Positions 25,748 to 35,250 of a stretch of DNA of 64,000 nucleotides are shown here, one piece after another. The stretch lies in NCBI GenBank assembly GCA_937884995.1, contig CAKZZL010000014.1, forward strand, positions 1 to 64,000, written 5' to 3'. Under the pieces are notes generated by a model. That model was not told the DNA's origin, made no database searches, and saw nothing but the letters and a program-made list of their open reading frames with translations. Position 1 is the first letter of the stretch. Each line of letters begins with the position of its first letter. Origin of the DNA: an uncultured Clostridia bacterium. GTDB taxonomy: Bacteria > Bacillota > Clostridia > Oscillospirales > Acutalibacteraceae. The translations under genes were made by a program, and so were the position numbers.

Positions 25748-27238
25748 TTATATGCCGAGCATGTCGAAAACAATCTTGGCCATATTATCCTTTTTACAAA
25801 CATTATTAAACTTGATTTTCTTATCTTTAAGTGAAGATAATTGAAGTGGAACCTGCATATTTGTGAGATCGGACAGTTCTCCTATCATATCATACTCATT
25901 ATCTGATTTAATATCAGAGCTGAGCGCTGACAAAACACTCTTCGGGAATTTATATGGATTAGCCGTTGAAGCTATAACCGTAACTATATTATCATTCTTT
26001 TGAGCCTTGTATTGCTCATAAACATTGACAGCAACTGATGTATGTGTATCAAGAAGATAATTATATTTTTCAAATGTTTCTTTTATAGTCTTCTCGGTAG
26101 CCTTATCATCACAATATCCGGCTTCAAAACTGTCCTGAATCTTGGCAAGGATCTCATCAGAGACTGTATATTTACCTGTAGTTTTCAGTTCATCCATCCA
26201 GACATTAACAAGCTTATCGTTGTTTGTCAAAATATACAGAAGTCTTTCAAGATTGCTTGAAATAAGGATATCCATTGAAGGAGATTCAGTGCAATAAAAG
26301 TCCCTGTTTCTGTCATATATACCGGTCTTCAGGAAATCTGTAAGAACATTATTCGAATTTGATGCACAAATCAGTTTATTTATCGGAGTTCCCATCAATT
26401 TAGCATAATATGCAGCAAGAATATTTCCGAAGTTTCCGGTCGGAACAACAATATCTATCTTGTCGCCGTTATTTATGGCTTTTTCATTTACAAGATCTAC
26501 ATATGCAGAAATATAATAAACAATTTGAGGAACAAGTCTGCCCCAGTTTATTGAGTTAGCTGATGAGAAGACAAGGTTATTCTCTGCAAACTTTTCTTCA
26601 ATTTCCTTATTTACAAAAATTGATTTAACTCCGTTTTGAGCATCATCAAAATTTCCTTCAATAGCGCAAACAGATACGTTTTCGCCTTCCTGAGTAATCA
26701 TTTGGAGTTTCTGCATTTTGCTGACGCCGTTTACTGGATAAAATACAAGTATTTTTGTTCCTTTTACATCCTTAAAGCCTTCAAGTGCAGCTTTTCCGGT
26801 ATCTCCTGATGTTGCAACAAGAATAACAATCTCTTTATCTTTCAATGTCTTATTTGAAGACTCTGTAAGAAGATAAGGCAATAGCTGAAGAGCCATATCC
26901 TTGAATGCACAAGTCGGTCCATGCCAGAGTTCAAGTATATATTCATCGTTTTCAAGTTTCTTTAAGGGAGCAACTTTATCTGATGAAAATTTTCCTTCCT
27001 TATATGCTCCTTCAACACAGTATTTGATTTCTTCGAAGCTGAAATCATCAAGGAAAAGAGATAATATTTTTTCTGCTCTTTCTATGTATGAAAGACCTAT
27101 AAGATTGCTTAAAAATGCACTGTCTATCTGAGGTATTTCTACAGGCAGGAAAAGTCCTCCGTCTGATGAAATACCCTTGGTTATAGCTGCTGAAGCAGTT
27201 ACTTTAACTGAAGAGTCTCTTGTACTTGTGTACATCAT
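25748..27238 (-). CDS. thrC: Threonine synthase
   Basis: A 496-residue fold-type II PLP enzyme converting O-phosphohomoserine to threonine. The PLP lysine is in GPTCAFKDMALQ, with the ATSGDTGKAALEG phosphate-binding loop and VPTGNFGNILAAYYAK following. It is of the longer, class II-like form. A TTG at 27250 is in frame, but a Shine-Dalgarno (GGGT) 8 bases before the ATG at 27238 favours that start. It is an internal member of the long hprK operon, an odd metabolic passenger among cell-envelope and ribosome-assembly genes. Confidence 0.95.
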   Translation of the reverse strand: MMYTSTRDSSVKVTASAAITKGISSDGGLFLPVEIPQIDSAFLSNLIGLSYIERAEKILSLFLDDFSFEEIKYCVEGAYKEGKFSSDKVAPLKKLENDEYILELWHGPTCAFKDMALQLLPYLLTESSNKTLKDKEIVILVATSGDTGKAALEGFKDVKGTKILVFYPVNGVSKMQKLQMITQEGENVSVCAIEGNFDDAQNGVKSIFVNKEIEEKFAENNLVFSSANSINWGRLVPQIVYYISAYVDLVNEKAINNGDKIDIVVPTGNFGNILAAYYAKLMGTPINKLICASNSNNVLTDFLKTGIYDRNRDFYCTESPSMDILISSNLERLLYILTNNDKLVNVWMDELKTTGKYTVSDEILAKIQDSFEAGYCDDKATEKTIKETFEKYNYLLDTHTSVAVNVYEQYKAQKNDNIVTVIASTANPYKFPKSVLSALSSDIKSDNEYDMIGELSDLTNMQVPLQLSSLKDKKIKFNNVCKKDNMAKIVFDMLGI

Positions 27239-27262
27239 TTGCTTACCCAACCTTTATGTCAG

Positions 27263-27865
27263 TTATTTGTTTAATATATTTTTCAGAAATGTCTTTCTGT
27301 GTATCGGTGAAATTCCGTATTTTCCAATCATTTCATAATGAAGTTTGGTGCCATATCCCTTGTGTTTTTCAAATTGATATTCAGGATATTCTTCAGCAAG
27401 TTTAAGCATAAACCTGTCTCTTGAAACTTTTGCAATAATGGAAGCGGCAGCTATTGACATAACCTTGCCATCACCTTTTATTACAGTTTCCTCATATATA
27501 TCTCCGATATTTGGATATCTGTTACCGTCAATTAAAGCATAATCTGCTTTAATATTTAAGCCAAGTACTGCTCTTTTCATTGCAAGAAATGTAGCATTTA
27601 ATATGTTAATATCATCTATTTCTTTTTCTGATGCTGTCCCAACGGAATAAGAGATGGCTTTTTCTTTAATAACTTCAAAAAGTTTTTCTCTTTTCTTCTC
27701 ACTTAACTTTTTAGAATCATTAAGCCCTTTTATTTCAAGCCCGACCGGAAGAATAACTGCAGCAGCATAGACAGGTCCTGCCAAAGGTCCGCGTCCTGCT
27801 TCATCAACACCGCAAATATTTTTATATCCCTTTGATATAGCATTCAGTTCATATGAATAATCCAT
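27263..27865 (-). CDS. rnhB: Ribonuclease HII
   Basis: A 200-residue endonuclease removing RNA from RNA-DNA hybrids and single embedded ribonucleotides. The catalytic acidic cluster starts in CGVDEAGRGPLAGPV (Asp and Glu), with ALIDGN and SIIAKVSRDRFM further on. It lies downstream of rbgA, the same order (ylqF-rnhB) found in Bacillus. Confidence 0.97.
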   Translation of the reverse strand: MDYSYELNAISKGYKNICGVDEAGRGPLAGPVYAAAVILPVGLEIKGLNDSKKLSEKKREKLFEVIKEKAISYSVGTASEKEIDDINILNATFLAMKRAVLGLNIKADYALIDGNRYPNIGDIYEETVIKGDGKVMSIAAASIIAKVSRDRFMLKLAEEYPEYQFEKHKGYGTKLHYEMIGKYGISPIHRKTFLKNILNK

Positions 27866-27883
27866 CTATATATACCTCGGCTA

Positions 27884-28756
27884 TTAGGAATCCGGCGGCA
27901 GTTCCAAACTTATATTGCCCATCTTACCTGCACGGTATTCATCAAGTAGCATAACAGCTGTTCTTTCTCTATCTATTTCTCCGCCTTTAATAACAAAGCC
28001 TCTTTTTTTACCTATATATTCAAGCAAATCCCAGGACTTCATTTTCTCAAAGTCACTTATCTTATATCTTTCAGCAAGTCTGTCATGAAAGAATTCATTC
28101 ATAATATCCAAATACTTAACGGCAAGTATTTGAACATCAAGTATTTCGTCTTTAACGGAACCGATAAACGCAAGCTTATCTCCTACCATAGGATCATCAA
28201 ACTTGGGCCATAAAACACCCGGCGTATCAAGAAGTTCAATGCCGTTTCCTATATGAAACCATTGATTTTGCCTGGTTACGCCCGCTTTATCTGCAACTTT
28301 TGCTTTTGAAGCACCTGCCATACGGTTAATAAATGAGGATTTACCAGTGTTTGGTATGCCGACAACCATTAATTTAAGAGGATTTCCGGGCATTCCTTTA
28401 TCAATATTCTTTTGGATTTTCTCAGATAAGACTTCTTTTACAGCTATTGGAAACTTATTTAGGCCTTTCCCACTTCTGCAATCAACAGTCAATGCAGCTA
28501 TTCCCAAGCTTTTATAATATTCAATCCATTTTGAGCTGATATATGGATCTGCCAAATCGCATTTATTAAGCAGTACAATTCTTGGCTTATCGGCAATCAG
28601 TTCCGATAACTCGGGATTTGAACTGCTGTATGGGATTCTCGCATCAATAACCTCAACAACTCCGTCAACCAATTTAAGGTTTTCTTTAATAAGACGTCTT
28701 GTTTTGGCCATATGTCCGGGAAACCATTGTACTGTTTGTTTTTGATTATCAGCCAT
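27884..28756 (-). CDS. rbgA: Ribosome biogenesis GTPase RbgA (YlqF)
   Basis: A 290-residue circularly permuted GTPase for late 50S assembly. The N-terminal QWFPGHMAKT is diagnostic. G4 (LNKCDLAD) precedes G1 (GIPNTGKSSFINR) and G3 (DTPGVLWP), as expected for permutation. The C-terminal helical RNA-binding domain follows. An ATG at 28774 is in frame, but AAAGGAT 7 bases before the ATG at 28756 gives the start MADNQKQTVQW; it overlaps the lepB stop by 8 bases. Confidence 0.96.
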   Translation of the reverse strand: MADNQKQTVQWFPGHMAKTRRLIKENLKLVDGVVEVIDARIPYSSSNPELSELIADKPRIVLLNKCDLADPYISSKWIEYYKSLGIAALTVDCRSGKGLNKFPIAVKEVLSEKIQKNIDKGMPGNPLKLMVVGIPNTGKSSFINRMAGASKAKVADKAGVTRQNQWFHIGNGIELLDTPGVLWPKFDDPMVGDKLAFIGSVKDEILDVQILAVKYLDIMNEFFHDRLAERYKISDFEKMKSWDLLEYIGKKRGFVIKGGEIDRERTAVMLLDEYRAGKMGNISLELPPDS

Positions 28757-29297
28757 TGAAACTATCCTTTTCAAAGAATGAACTGTCTCCGAATTTATAG
28801 AAGACCTGTCCTATAATATATCTTTTATCTATAAGACCGACATTTGAATCACGGCTGTCTGCAGAATTATTACGATTATCTCCCATAACGAACACATATC
28901 CTTCGGGAATTGATATTTCCTGCTTCATTGAAGAATATATAAGCTTCATATCCTCCTTTATATATGGTTCATCAATTTTTTCGCCGTCAATTAAAAGTTC
29001 ATTTGTTGTTTGATCGAATGACACAGTTTGTCCTTCAACGGCTATAACTCTCTTAATGAGTACCTTTTCATATAAATTTGGCTGGGAAATAACTACAACA
29101 TCACCATAATCCACACTGTAATCATAAGAAGATATCAATATTTTGTCACCATTATAAAAAGTGTTTTCCATCGATTGTCCGTTTACAATGGATGTCTTAA
29201 GTACAAAAGTAAATAAGATTAAAATTGCGATTATTGCAGTGACAAAAATTCCTGCAAAATCATAAACATATGTTAATAATTTATTTTCTTCTTTCAC
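28749..29297 (-). CDS. lepB: Signal peptidase I (first of two)
   Basis: A 182-residue type I signal peptidase of the Gram-positive S26A class: an N-terminal membrane anchor (about 10-33), then the catalytic Ser in GQSMENT and the catalytic Lys in VLIKRVIAVEG, and the conserved FVMGDNRNNSADSR. It cleaves signal peptides on the outer face of the membrane. Its ATG overlaps the stop of the second lepB (ATGA), so the two paralogs are translationally coupled. Confidence 0.95.
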   Translation of the reverse strand: MKEENKLLTYVYDFAGIFVTAIIAILILFTFVLKTSIVNGQSMENTFYNGDKILISSYDYSVDYGDVVVISQPNLYEKVLIKRVIAVEGQTVSFDQTTNELLIDGEKIDEPYIKEDMKLIYSSMKQEISIPEGYVFVMGDNRNNSADSRDSNVGLIDKRYIIGQVFYKFGDSSFFEKDSFNG

Positions 29298-29881
29298 TTG
29301 TCAAAACTCCACTTAAAATTGGGATAAAGTCTGGTATGAACCTTACCTAAAATATATCTTTCATCAATAAAGCCAATAGCTCTGAATCTACTGTCATATG
29401 AATTATTTCTGTTATCACCCATTACAAAAACATATCCCTGGGGCACAATAAGAGGATAAACAAAATCACCCATGAGATTTGTTTCATCAAGAACATATGA
29501 TTCTGTTTGAGTAATTCCGTTAATCTTTATTGTTCCGTCATTGAAATCAATATCAATCTCATCGCCGCCTACAGCTATAACTCTTTTAACGAGAGGCTCA
29601 TTTAATGAATTAGGTTGAGTAATTACAACTATATCTCCCCTGTCAATACTTTTATTGATTGCAGTTACAGTAAGTCTATCTCCGTCGAACAAAGTAGGAT
29701 TCATGGAATCGCCGTCGACACTGACAACTCTGAAAAAGACCGTAAACACCAAAAGTATTAACAAAATAGCGTAAATAAGTGAATCAAGCCATTCATATAT
29801 AAATTTCCAAATGCGTGAGCGTTTGGACTTTTTTGAACTGTCTTCATTAAAATTGACTGTAAATTCTTCGTTATTTCTCAT
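29294..29881 (-). CDS. lepB: Signal peptidase I (second of two)
   Basis: 195 residues, paralogous to the adjacent gene. Cytoplasmic N-terminal ~40 residues rich in Lys/Ser, one membrane helix, catalytic Ser in DGDSMNPT, catalytic Lys in PLVKRVIAVGG, and FVMGDNRNNSYDSR. The frame is open to an ATG at 29920 inside whiA, but AAAGGTG lies just before the ATG at 29881, giving a 19-base gap to whiA. Tandem signal peptidases may divide substrates between them; that is inference. Confidence 0.94.
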   Translation of the reverse strand: MRNNEEFTVNFNEDSSKKSKRSRIWKFIYEWLDSLIYAILLILLVFTVFFRVVSVDGDSMNPTLFDGDRLTVTAINKSIDRGDIVVITQPNSLNEPLVKRVIAVGGDEIDIDFNDGTIKINGITQTESYVLDETNLMGDFVYPLIVPQGYVFVMGDNRNNSYDSRFRAIGFIDERYILGKVHTRLYPNFKWSFDK

Positions 29882-29900
29882 TTTCTGCACCTTTAGTTTT

Positions 29901-30803
29901 TTATTTAATACTATCAGCAATGCTGCATAGTTTATTTAATTTATGATTTACTCCCGACCTGCTTATTTCATATGAGAGATTATCAGCAAGTTCGGCAAGT
30001 GACATTTCGGGATTTTCAACTCTCAGTTCTGCAAGTTCCTTTAATTGATTGTCAAGAGAATCAAAAGCACCATTGGTCTTTAATTTCTCAATGGCTTTTG
30101 CCTGTTTAGATGAAGCGCTTATTGTTTTATCCAGATTTGCATTTTCAAAATTAAGCTTTCTGTTAACATGATTGCGCTTATCTTTGTACATCTTTATAAC
30201 CATCAGTTCAAGTGATGAATTAACGGCTCCCATTAAAGCAAGTACATTTTCAATAGAACTGCTGTCTCTGAAATATATGACATAATTTGAATTTCTTTTT
30301 GTAATCTTTGCCGAAAGTCCTATATCCTCATAATTAGATATAACCCATAAAAGATCTTCTGCTAAATGCTTATATGGAACAACAAATTCCAGATGATAAC
30401 TTTTATTAGGATCTGAAACAGTCCCACAGGCTAAAAAAGCGCCGCAGAGAAAAGCTATTCCATTTCCCTCTTCACCCAGATTTGCATGATTTATTCTCGC
30501 TATATTACTCTTGGGACCATAGCCCCAGAAGTTCATAACTTTCTTTCTGTCAGCGGAATAAATAACATCGGCTTTTCCATTACCTGATTTTGTCTTAGTT
30601 AACTCAACATTGACGTTGCATATTTCATTTACAAGTTCCTTATACTTCTTAGCGACTTCATAGTTTTCAGAAAGCATTGACATATCACGCAAAGAGAAAG
30701 CCCTTGAAAAAAGCATAAGCCCGTATGTGAAGGCTTTTTTGTTTTCATCCTCTGTAATTTCATGAGCCAATATTTCATTTTTTACATCTGTTGAAAAAGA
30801 CAT
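29901..30803 (-). CDS. whiA: DNA-binding protein WhiA
   Basis: A 300-residue protein with a LAGLIDADG-homing-endonuclease-like N-domain (MSFSTDVKNEILAHE start; FLCGAFLACGTVSDPNK) lacking the catalytic acidic residues, and a C-terminal helix-turn-helix (LAELRVENPEMSLAELADNL). It is required for sporulation in Streptomyces and for division and chromosome segregation in Bacillus. It sits next to rapZ, as in most Firmicutes. Confidence 0.96.
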   Translation of the reverse strand: MSFSTDVKNEILAHEITEDENKKAFTYGLMLFSRAFSLRDMSMLSENYEVAKKYKELVNEICNVNVELTKTKSGNGKADVIYSADRKKVMNFWGYGPKSNIARINHANLGEEGNGIAFLCGAFLACGTVSDPNKSYHLEFVVPYKHLAEDLLWVISNYEDIGLSAKITKRNSNYVIYFRDSSSIENVLALMGAVNSSLELMVIKMYKDKRNHVNRKLNFENANLDKTISASSKQAKAIEKLKTNGAFDSLDNQLKELAELRVENPEMSLAELADNLSYEISRSGVNHKLNKLCSIADSIK

Positions 30804-30807
30804 ATAA

Positions 30808-31668
30808 TTACCTATCTATATCTCTATGATAAGCGGATACTTTGTATCCTTGTTTTTCTACTTCTTCTTTCAAAAGTTCAGCAAAAACAACCGAACGGTG
30901 TCTTCCGCCTGTACAGCCGACAGAAATAGTCAGCTGGCTTTTTCCTTCAGTTCTGTATAAAGGAAGAAGATAATCAATTAAATCGCATAATTTAGCAGCC
31001 AGTTCCTGAGATTCTTCATGTTCCATTACAAAATCTCTTACCGGTTTCTCAATACCGGTATGGTGCTTAAGTTCGTCTACATAAAAAGGATTTGGAAGAC
31101 ATCTGACATCAAATACAAGATCCGAATCTCTGGGAATACCGAATTTATATCCGAATGATTCTACATTAACATTAAGTGAATCAGATATATCATTAAGGAA
31201 AAGTTCGGAAACTCTTTCTTTTAGCATCGCATTTGACATAAGAGAAGTATCTATAACATAATCAGCTATATTTTTAGCTTTTTTAAGCATTTCTCTTTCA
31301 TTATTTATAATAGCCAAAAGGTCGTTATTATTATCACCGTTTTGCAATGGATGTTTACGTCTTGTTTCCTGATAACGTTTTACAATAACATCATTTTCAG
31401 CATCGATAAATAAAATAGAGTATTTAATCTTCATATCGCGAAGTTCTTCCAAAGCAGAAAACAAATCCTGGAAGGAAGAGCCCAGACGTATATCAGCAAC
31501 AAAAGCAACCTTTTCATGGTTTTCTGTTGAATCAGACAATATTTTTACAAATGTAGGTATAAGCTGAGGGGTCATATTATCTACACAGAAAAAGCCAATA
31601 TCCTCAAGGCTGTCAATAACTCTTGATTTTCCTGCACCGGACATACCCGTAACTATAATTAACTGCAT
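30808..31668 (-). CDS. rapZ: RNase adapter protein RapZ (YvcJ family)
   Basis: A 286-residue P-loop protein: Walker A GMSGAGKSR (8-16), GFFCVDNMTPQLIP, and the C-terminal signature SVGCTGGRHRSVVFAELL. In Escherichia coli it guides small-RNA decay by RNase E; in Bacillus YvcJ is a nucleotide-binding protein involved in competence. Located between murB and whiA, a widely conserved order. Confidence 0.96.
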   Translation of the reverse strand: MQLIIVTGMSGAGKSRVIDSLEDIGFFCVDNMTPQLIPTFVKILSDSTENHEKVAFVADIRLGSSFQDLFSALEELRDMKIKYSILFIDAENDVIVKRYQETRRKHPLQNGDNNNDLLAIINNEREMLKKAKNIADYVIDTSLMSNAMLKERVSELFLNDISDSLNVNVESFGYKFGIPRDSDLVFDVRCLPNPFYVDELKHHTGIEKPVRDFVMEHEESQELAAKLCDLIDYLLPLYRTEGKSQLTISVGCTGGRHRSVVFAELLKEEVEKQGYKVSAYHRDIDR

Positions 31669-31684
31669 AAATTTATCCTTTACT

Positions 31685-32587
31685 TTAAGCTAAGATTTTA
31701 ACTTCTGTTTCAAGCATGACGCCACTGTCTTTATATACTTTATCCTGAACAAAGCTTATAAGGTCAAGTATATCTTTTGATTTTGCATTGCCTTTGTTGA
31801 TAATAAAGCCTGCATGTTTTTCACTGACCTGAGCTCCGCCGATTGTTATGCCTTTTAAGCCACTTTTTTCAATAAGCGCACCTGCAAAATATCCTTCGGG
31901 TCTCTTGAAAGTACTTCCGGCGCTGGGAAATTCCAAAGGCTGCTTATCTTTTCTTTTCTGCATATTCTCATTCATCAAAGCCTTAATCTTGCTATTGTCA
32001 GACTTTTCAAACTTAAGTATAGCAGAAGTAATAACGTAAGAGTTATCAGAGTAAATACTGTGTCTGTATCCCAAATCGAGTTTATCTGCAGTGAAAACAC
32101 CTTCATTGCCATCTTTATCAATATGACTGACAGACACCAGTATATCTTTCATTTCGCCGCCGTAAGCACCTGCGTTCATATATATCGCTCCGCCCAATGT
32201 ACCCGGTATACCATAAGCAAACTCAAGTCCGCTTAAGTTATTTTCAAGGGCGAAAAGACAAAGGGATTTAAGTGGCAGTCCAGCCTTGCAATATATGGTT
32301 GTATCATCGATGAGTTTAATATCGCCGAAGCATTTATCAAATTTAATGATAATTCCTTTATATCCATCATCCGGAGCAATGACATTGGAGCCGTTGCCAA
32401 GTATATAATAGTCGGCATTAATATTATTGCACTCAAGCAAAATCTCAGATAATGATTTTATATCATTCGGGAAGACGATAAGGTCAGCCTTCCCTCCTGT
32501 CCTAAAACTTGTATACTTGCTTAAAAGTTCATTTTCTTTGTATTCAAGATTATGTTTTTGGGCAAGCTCTATTATTTCTTTATACAA
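31685..32587 (-). CDS. murB: UDP-N-acetylenolpyruvoylglucosamine reductase
   Basis: A 300-residue FAD enzyme making UDP-MurNAc for peptidoglycan. The FAD-binding segment has YTSFRTGGKADLIV and ILGNGSNVI, then GLEFAYGIPGTLGGAIYMNAG and the proton donor Ser in FPSAGSTFKRP. It is the short type II MurB found in Gram-positives. 17 bases upstream of rapZ. Confidence 0.97.
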   Translation of the reverse strand: MYKEIIELAQKHNLEYKENELLSKYTSFRTGGKADLIVFPNDIKSLSEILLECNNINADYYILGNGSNVIAPDDGYKGIIIKFDKCFGDIKLIDDTTIYCKAGLPLKSLCLFALENNLSGLEFAYGIPGTLGGAIYMNAGAYGGEMKDILVSVSHIDKDGNEGVFTADKLDLGYRHSIYSDNSYVITSAILKFEKSDNSKIKALMNENMQKRKDKQPLEFPSAGSTFKRPEGYFAGALIEKSGLKGITIGGAQVSEKHAGFIINKGNAKSKDILDLISFVQDKVYKDSGVMLETEVKILA

Positions 32588-32601
32588 AATCTTCTCCTGA
32601 T

Positions 32602-33561
32602 TTATTCGTATTGTTTATTAAGCAATGCTGCGCCAATAGCACAAGCATCATTACCAAGTGTTGCAGCACAAATAATTGTCTGTTTTCTGGAATAAATACT
32701 GTAATGCTCATTGTTTACATAATAATTTATTCTTGAAAGAAGAACATCACCTTCATTGGCAATTTTACCGCCAATACAAAGTCTGTCAGGCTGGAAGATA
32801 TTAATGGCATTTACTATACCTACAGAAACATAATAGATGTAGTTATTAACAATGCTCTGAGCCAAACTGTCTTTTTCTCTTAATGCCTCGAATGCAGTTG
32901 TTACATCAACTTTTCTTATATCACCACCGCAGATATCCCACAAAATGCTGTCAAAATTATTTGCCATGGCATCTTTGGTTTGCTGAACCAATGCATCTGA
33001 AGAAGCATATGCTTCCCAACATCCTCTTCTGCCACACTTACAACGTTCACCGCCGAACTTAATAACCATATGACCGAGTTCGCTGGCAGCATCGTTACAT
33101 CCATGAAGTAATTTATCGTTAATAACAATACCTGCGCCTACGCCTGTACCGAGTGTAATTGCCATAAAGTTATCAACACCATGTCCTGCACCGGCTATAG
33201 CTTCACCGAGAGCCATGCAGTTTGCATCGTTTTCAATATATGTAGGAATATGGAATTCATCCTCGATTATCTGTTTAACAGGAGCATTATCAAGAGCAAA
33301 GTTACTTGCATGTTCAACAATTCCCTCTTTTGTGTTAACAGTTCCGGGAGCACCAAGTCCTATACTTGTTATCTGAGAAATATCAAGACGTGAGCTCTGA
33401 ACTGCATATTTAATAACTTCCTTGATATCTTTCATAATGAAATCCTGAGACTGAGCAACCTTGATCTGAGTCTCACTTTTACCTACAATTCTGTTAGTTA
33501 CGTCATCAACAACAACAGCAACAACATTGAATCCTCCGAAATCTACACCTATTCTATACAT
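32602..33561 (-). CDS. glcK: ROK family glucokinase
   Basis: 319 residues. N-terminal phosphate loop GVDFGGFNVVAVVV, catalytic Asp in YIENDANCMALGE, ATP loop TLGTGVGAGI, and the ROK zinc motif CKCGRRGCWEAYAS. No DNA-binding domain is present, so it is a sugar kinase rather than a ROK repressor. The ATG at 33561 follows GGAGGGG at 6 bases; an in-frame start at 33597 lies inside hprK and was rejected. Placement after hprK links sugar phosphorylation with carbon-catabolite control. Confidence 0.92.
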   Translation of the reverse strand: MYRIGVDFGGFNVVAVVVDDVTNRIVGKSETQIKVAQSQDFIMKDIKEVIKYAVQSSRLDISQITSIGLGAPGTVNTKEGIVEHASNFALDNAPVKQIIEDEFHIPTYIENDANCMALGEAIAGAGHGVDNFMAITLGTGVGAGIVINDKLLHGCNDAASELGHMVIKFGGERCKCGRRGCWEAYASSDALVQQTKDAMANNFDSILWDICGGDIRKVDVTTAFEALREKDSLAQSIVNNYIYYVSVGIVNAINIFQPDRLCIGGKIANEGDVLLSRINYYVNNEHYSIYSRKQTIICAATLGNDACAIGAALLNKQYE

Positions 33562-33581
33562 TCTTTTCCCCTCCTGTAGAA

Positions 33582-34559
33582 TTAGTAATTTTTCCAAATA
33601 TCAATTTCTTTTGAATTTGGTTTATATTCATCATCGTCCATTCCTAGACTATGAAGAAGTTCCTTAGCTGCATTGTAGCCCATTTTCTGCTGTCTGTTAT
33701 TCATAGCAGCGCATTCAATAATAACAGCAAGGTTTCGTCCGGGCTTAACAGGCACTTCGGTAAGAGGAAGCTCTATGCCCATTATGTTATATGTTTTTTT
33801 CTCATCCTCAAGTCCGAGCCTGTCATAAACTTTTGTGCTGTCCCAGGGTTCAAGCTGAACAACCATGTTAATTTTCTCAGTAAGCTTAACAGATCCCATA
33901 CCAAAGATTCTTCTGGCATTTATAATGCCGACACCGCGAAGTTCAACAAAATGTCTGATATTGTCAGGTGCCGAACCGACTAGTGTCTTGGATGAAGCTT
34001 TTCTTATTTCAACTGCATCATCAGCTATAAGTCTGTGTCCACGCTTTATAAGCTCAATTGCAGTTTCGCTCTTACCTACACCACTGTCGCCTATAATAAG
34101 AATACCTTCTCCGTAAACTTCAACAAGTACACCGTGTCTTGTAACTCTTTCTGCAAGCTGAGTTCCCAGATAATATATGAGAGAAGCCATAATAGCAGAA
34201 GTAGATTCACTGCTTCTGAGCAGCGGGACTTCATATTTTTTTGAAAGCTCAATCAGTTCATCCGGCACATCCATATTTCTTGTGACAATAATCACAGGCG
34301 GCTTTTGACTTACAAACCTTTCAACATCGGATATCTTTCCTGACTTGATGCTGTCATTAACATAATCCATTTCGGAAAGGCCCAAAAACTGAACTCTTGT
34401 ATTATCGAAATGGTTGTCATATCCGGTAAGGATAAGACCCGGTCTGTTAACTTCCTGAGATGCTATTGCAAGTTCTTTTGCATCACGAGGTAAATAGATG
34501 GTTTCAAAATTTTCTTCTTCGATTACTTTATCCAATGAAACCGAATATTTTGACGCCAT
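33582..34559 (-). CDS. hprK: HPr kinase/phosphorylase
   Basis: A 325-residue bifunctional enzyme that phosphorylates or dephosphorylates Ser46 of HPr and so controls carbon catabolite repression. Walker A is GDSGVGKSETAIELI (about 157-171), followed by HRLIADDAVE and ELRGVGIINARRIFG, and the signature KPGRNLAVIIECAAMN. It is the first gene of an eleven-gene operon. No PTS genes are in the window. Confidence 0.97.
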   Translation of the reverse strand: MASKYSVSLDKVIEEENFETIYLPRDAKELAIASQEVNRPGLILTGYDNHFDNTRVQFLGLSEMDYVNDSIKSGKISDVERFVSQKPPVIIVTRNMDVPDELIELSKKYEVPLLRSSESTSAIMASLIYYLGTQLAERVTRHGVLVEVYGEGILIIGDSGVGKSETAIELIKRGHRLIADDAVEIRKASSKTLVGSAPDNIRHFVELRGVGIINARRIFGMGSVKLTEKINMVVQLEPWDSTKVYDRLGLEDEKKTYNIMGIELPLTEVPVKPGRNLAVIIECAAMNNRQQKMGYNAAKELLHSLGMDDDEYKPNSKEIDIWKNY

Positions 34560-34591
34560 AAGACATACCTCCCCTTATAAATATATATTCT

Positions 34592-34619
34592 ATTATATTA
34601 TATACTATAGCAATTTCAA
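34592..34619 (-). promoter_or_regulatory. Sigma-A promoter for the hprK operon
   Basis: Minus strand: TTGAAA (34619-34614), 16-base spacer, TATAAT (34597-34592). The leader ends in GGGGAGG before hprK. Confidence 0.7.
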
Positions 34620-34656
34620 TTTCCATAGTTTTTGCTATATTTTTCAATATTTTTTC

Positions 34657-34685
34657 TTCATCTTTCTTTTTCATAGTGATATAAT
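34657..34685 (+). promoter_or_regulatory. Promoter for trmL
   Basis: TATAAT at 34680-34685 with extended TGA; the -35 (TTCATC, 34657-34662) is weak. The -10 ends only 17 bases before the chosen ATG, so the leader is very short. Confidence 0.55.
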
Positions 34686-34702
34686 TAAAAATGGTGATTA
34701 AA

Positions 34703-35209
34703 ATGAAGCTTAATATTGTTATGGTTGAACCTGAAATTCCGCAAAACGCAGGAAATGTTGCAAGGACATGCGCAGCTACAGGAGCAAGTCTCCATCTTGT
34801 AGGTCCTATGGGCTTTTATCCGGATGACAAAAAGTTAAAAAGAGCAGGACTTGATTACTGGCATTTGCTGGATATACACTACTATGACAGCTTAGATGAT
34901 TTCTTCGAAAAGAACAAAGACGGTAATTTCTTTTATTTCTCAACCAAAGCGCAAAACAGACATGTTGATATAAGCTATCCTGAAGAAGTCTATCTTGTCT
35001 TTGGTAAAGAAACAGCAGGTCTTCCTGAAAATCTTCTATATGAAAATGCAGAAAAATGTGTTCGTATTCCCATGATTGACGATGCAAGAAGTTTAAATCT
35101 TTCAAACTCAATTGCTATCGGTGTATATGAAGTCATGCGTCAATGGAATTTTCCAAAGCTTAAGGAATCCGGCGAACTCAGAAATTATGACTGGAGTAGT
35201 CTTAGATAA
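34703..35209 (+). CDS. trmL: tRNA (cytidine(34)-2'-O)-methyltransferase
   Basis: A 168-residue SPOUT (trefoil-knot) methyltransferase modifying the wobble position of certain leucine tRNAs. It has the N-terminal VEPEIPQNAGNVARTCAATG, GFYPDDKKLKRAGLDYW, and the knot motifs LVFGKETAGLP, VRIPMIDDARSLNLSNSIAIGVYE. An ATG at 34691 is possible, but GGTGA before the ATG at 34703 favours the shorter start. Monocistronic, ending at a bidirectional terminator. Confidence 0.95.
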   Translation: MKLNIVMVEPEIPQNAGNVARTCAATGASLHLVGPMGFYPDDKKLKRAGLDYWHLLDIHYYDSLDDFFEKNKDGNFFYFSTKAQNRHVDISYPEEVYLVFGKETAGLPENLLYENAEKCVRIPMIDDARSLNLSNSIAIGVYEVMRQWNFPKLKESGELRNYDWSSLR

Positions 35210-35212
35210 AAA

Positions 35213-35242
35213 AGAGAGCCAATAAAGGCTCTCTATATTTTT
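35213..35242. terminator. Bidirectional terminator (trmL / fhs)
   Basis: 8-base stem AGAGAGCC / GGCTCTCT (35213-35220, 35227-35234), T-run on the plus side, and TTTTTT on the minus side from 35212 down. Confidence 0.9.
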
Positions 35243-35250
35243 ATTTGTTC

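Noticed and set aside
32602..33561. ROK protein as a transcriptional repressor
   Set aside because: No N-terminal helix-turn-helix is present; the phosphate loop and catalytic Asp of a sugar kinase are intact.
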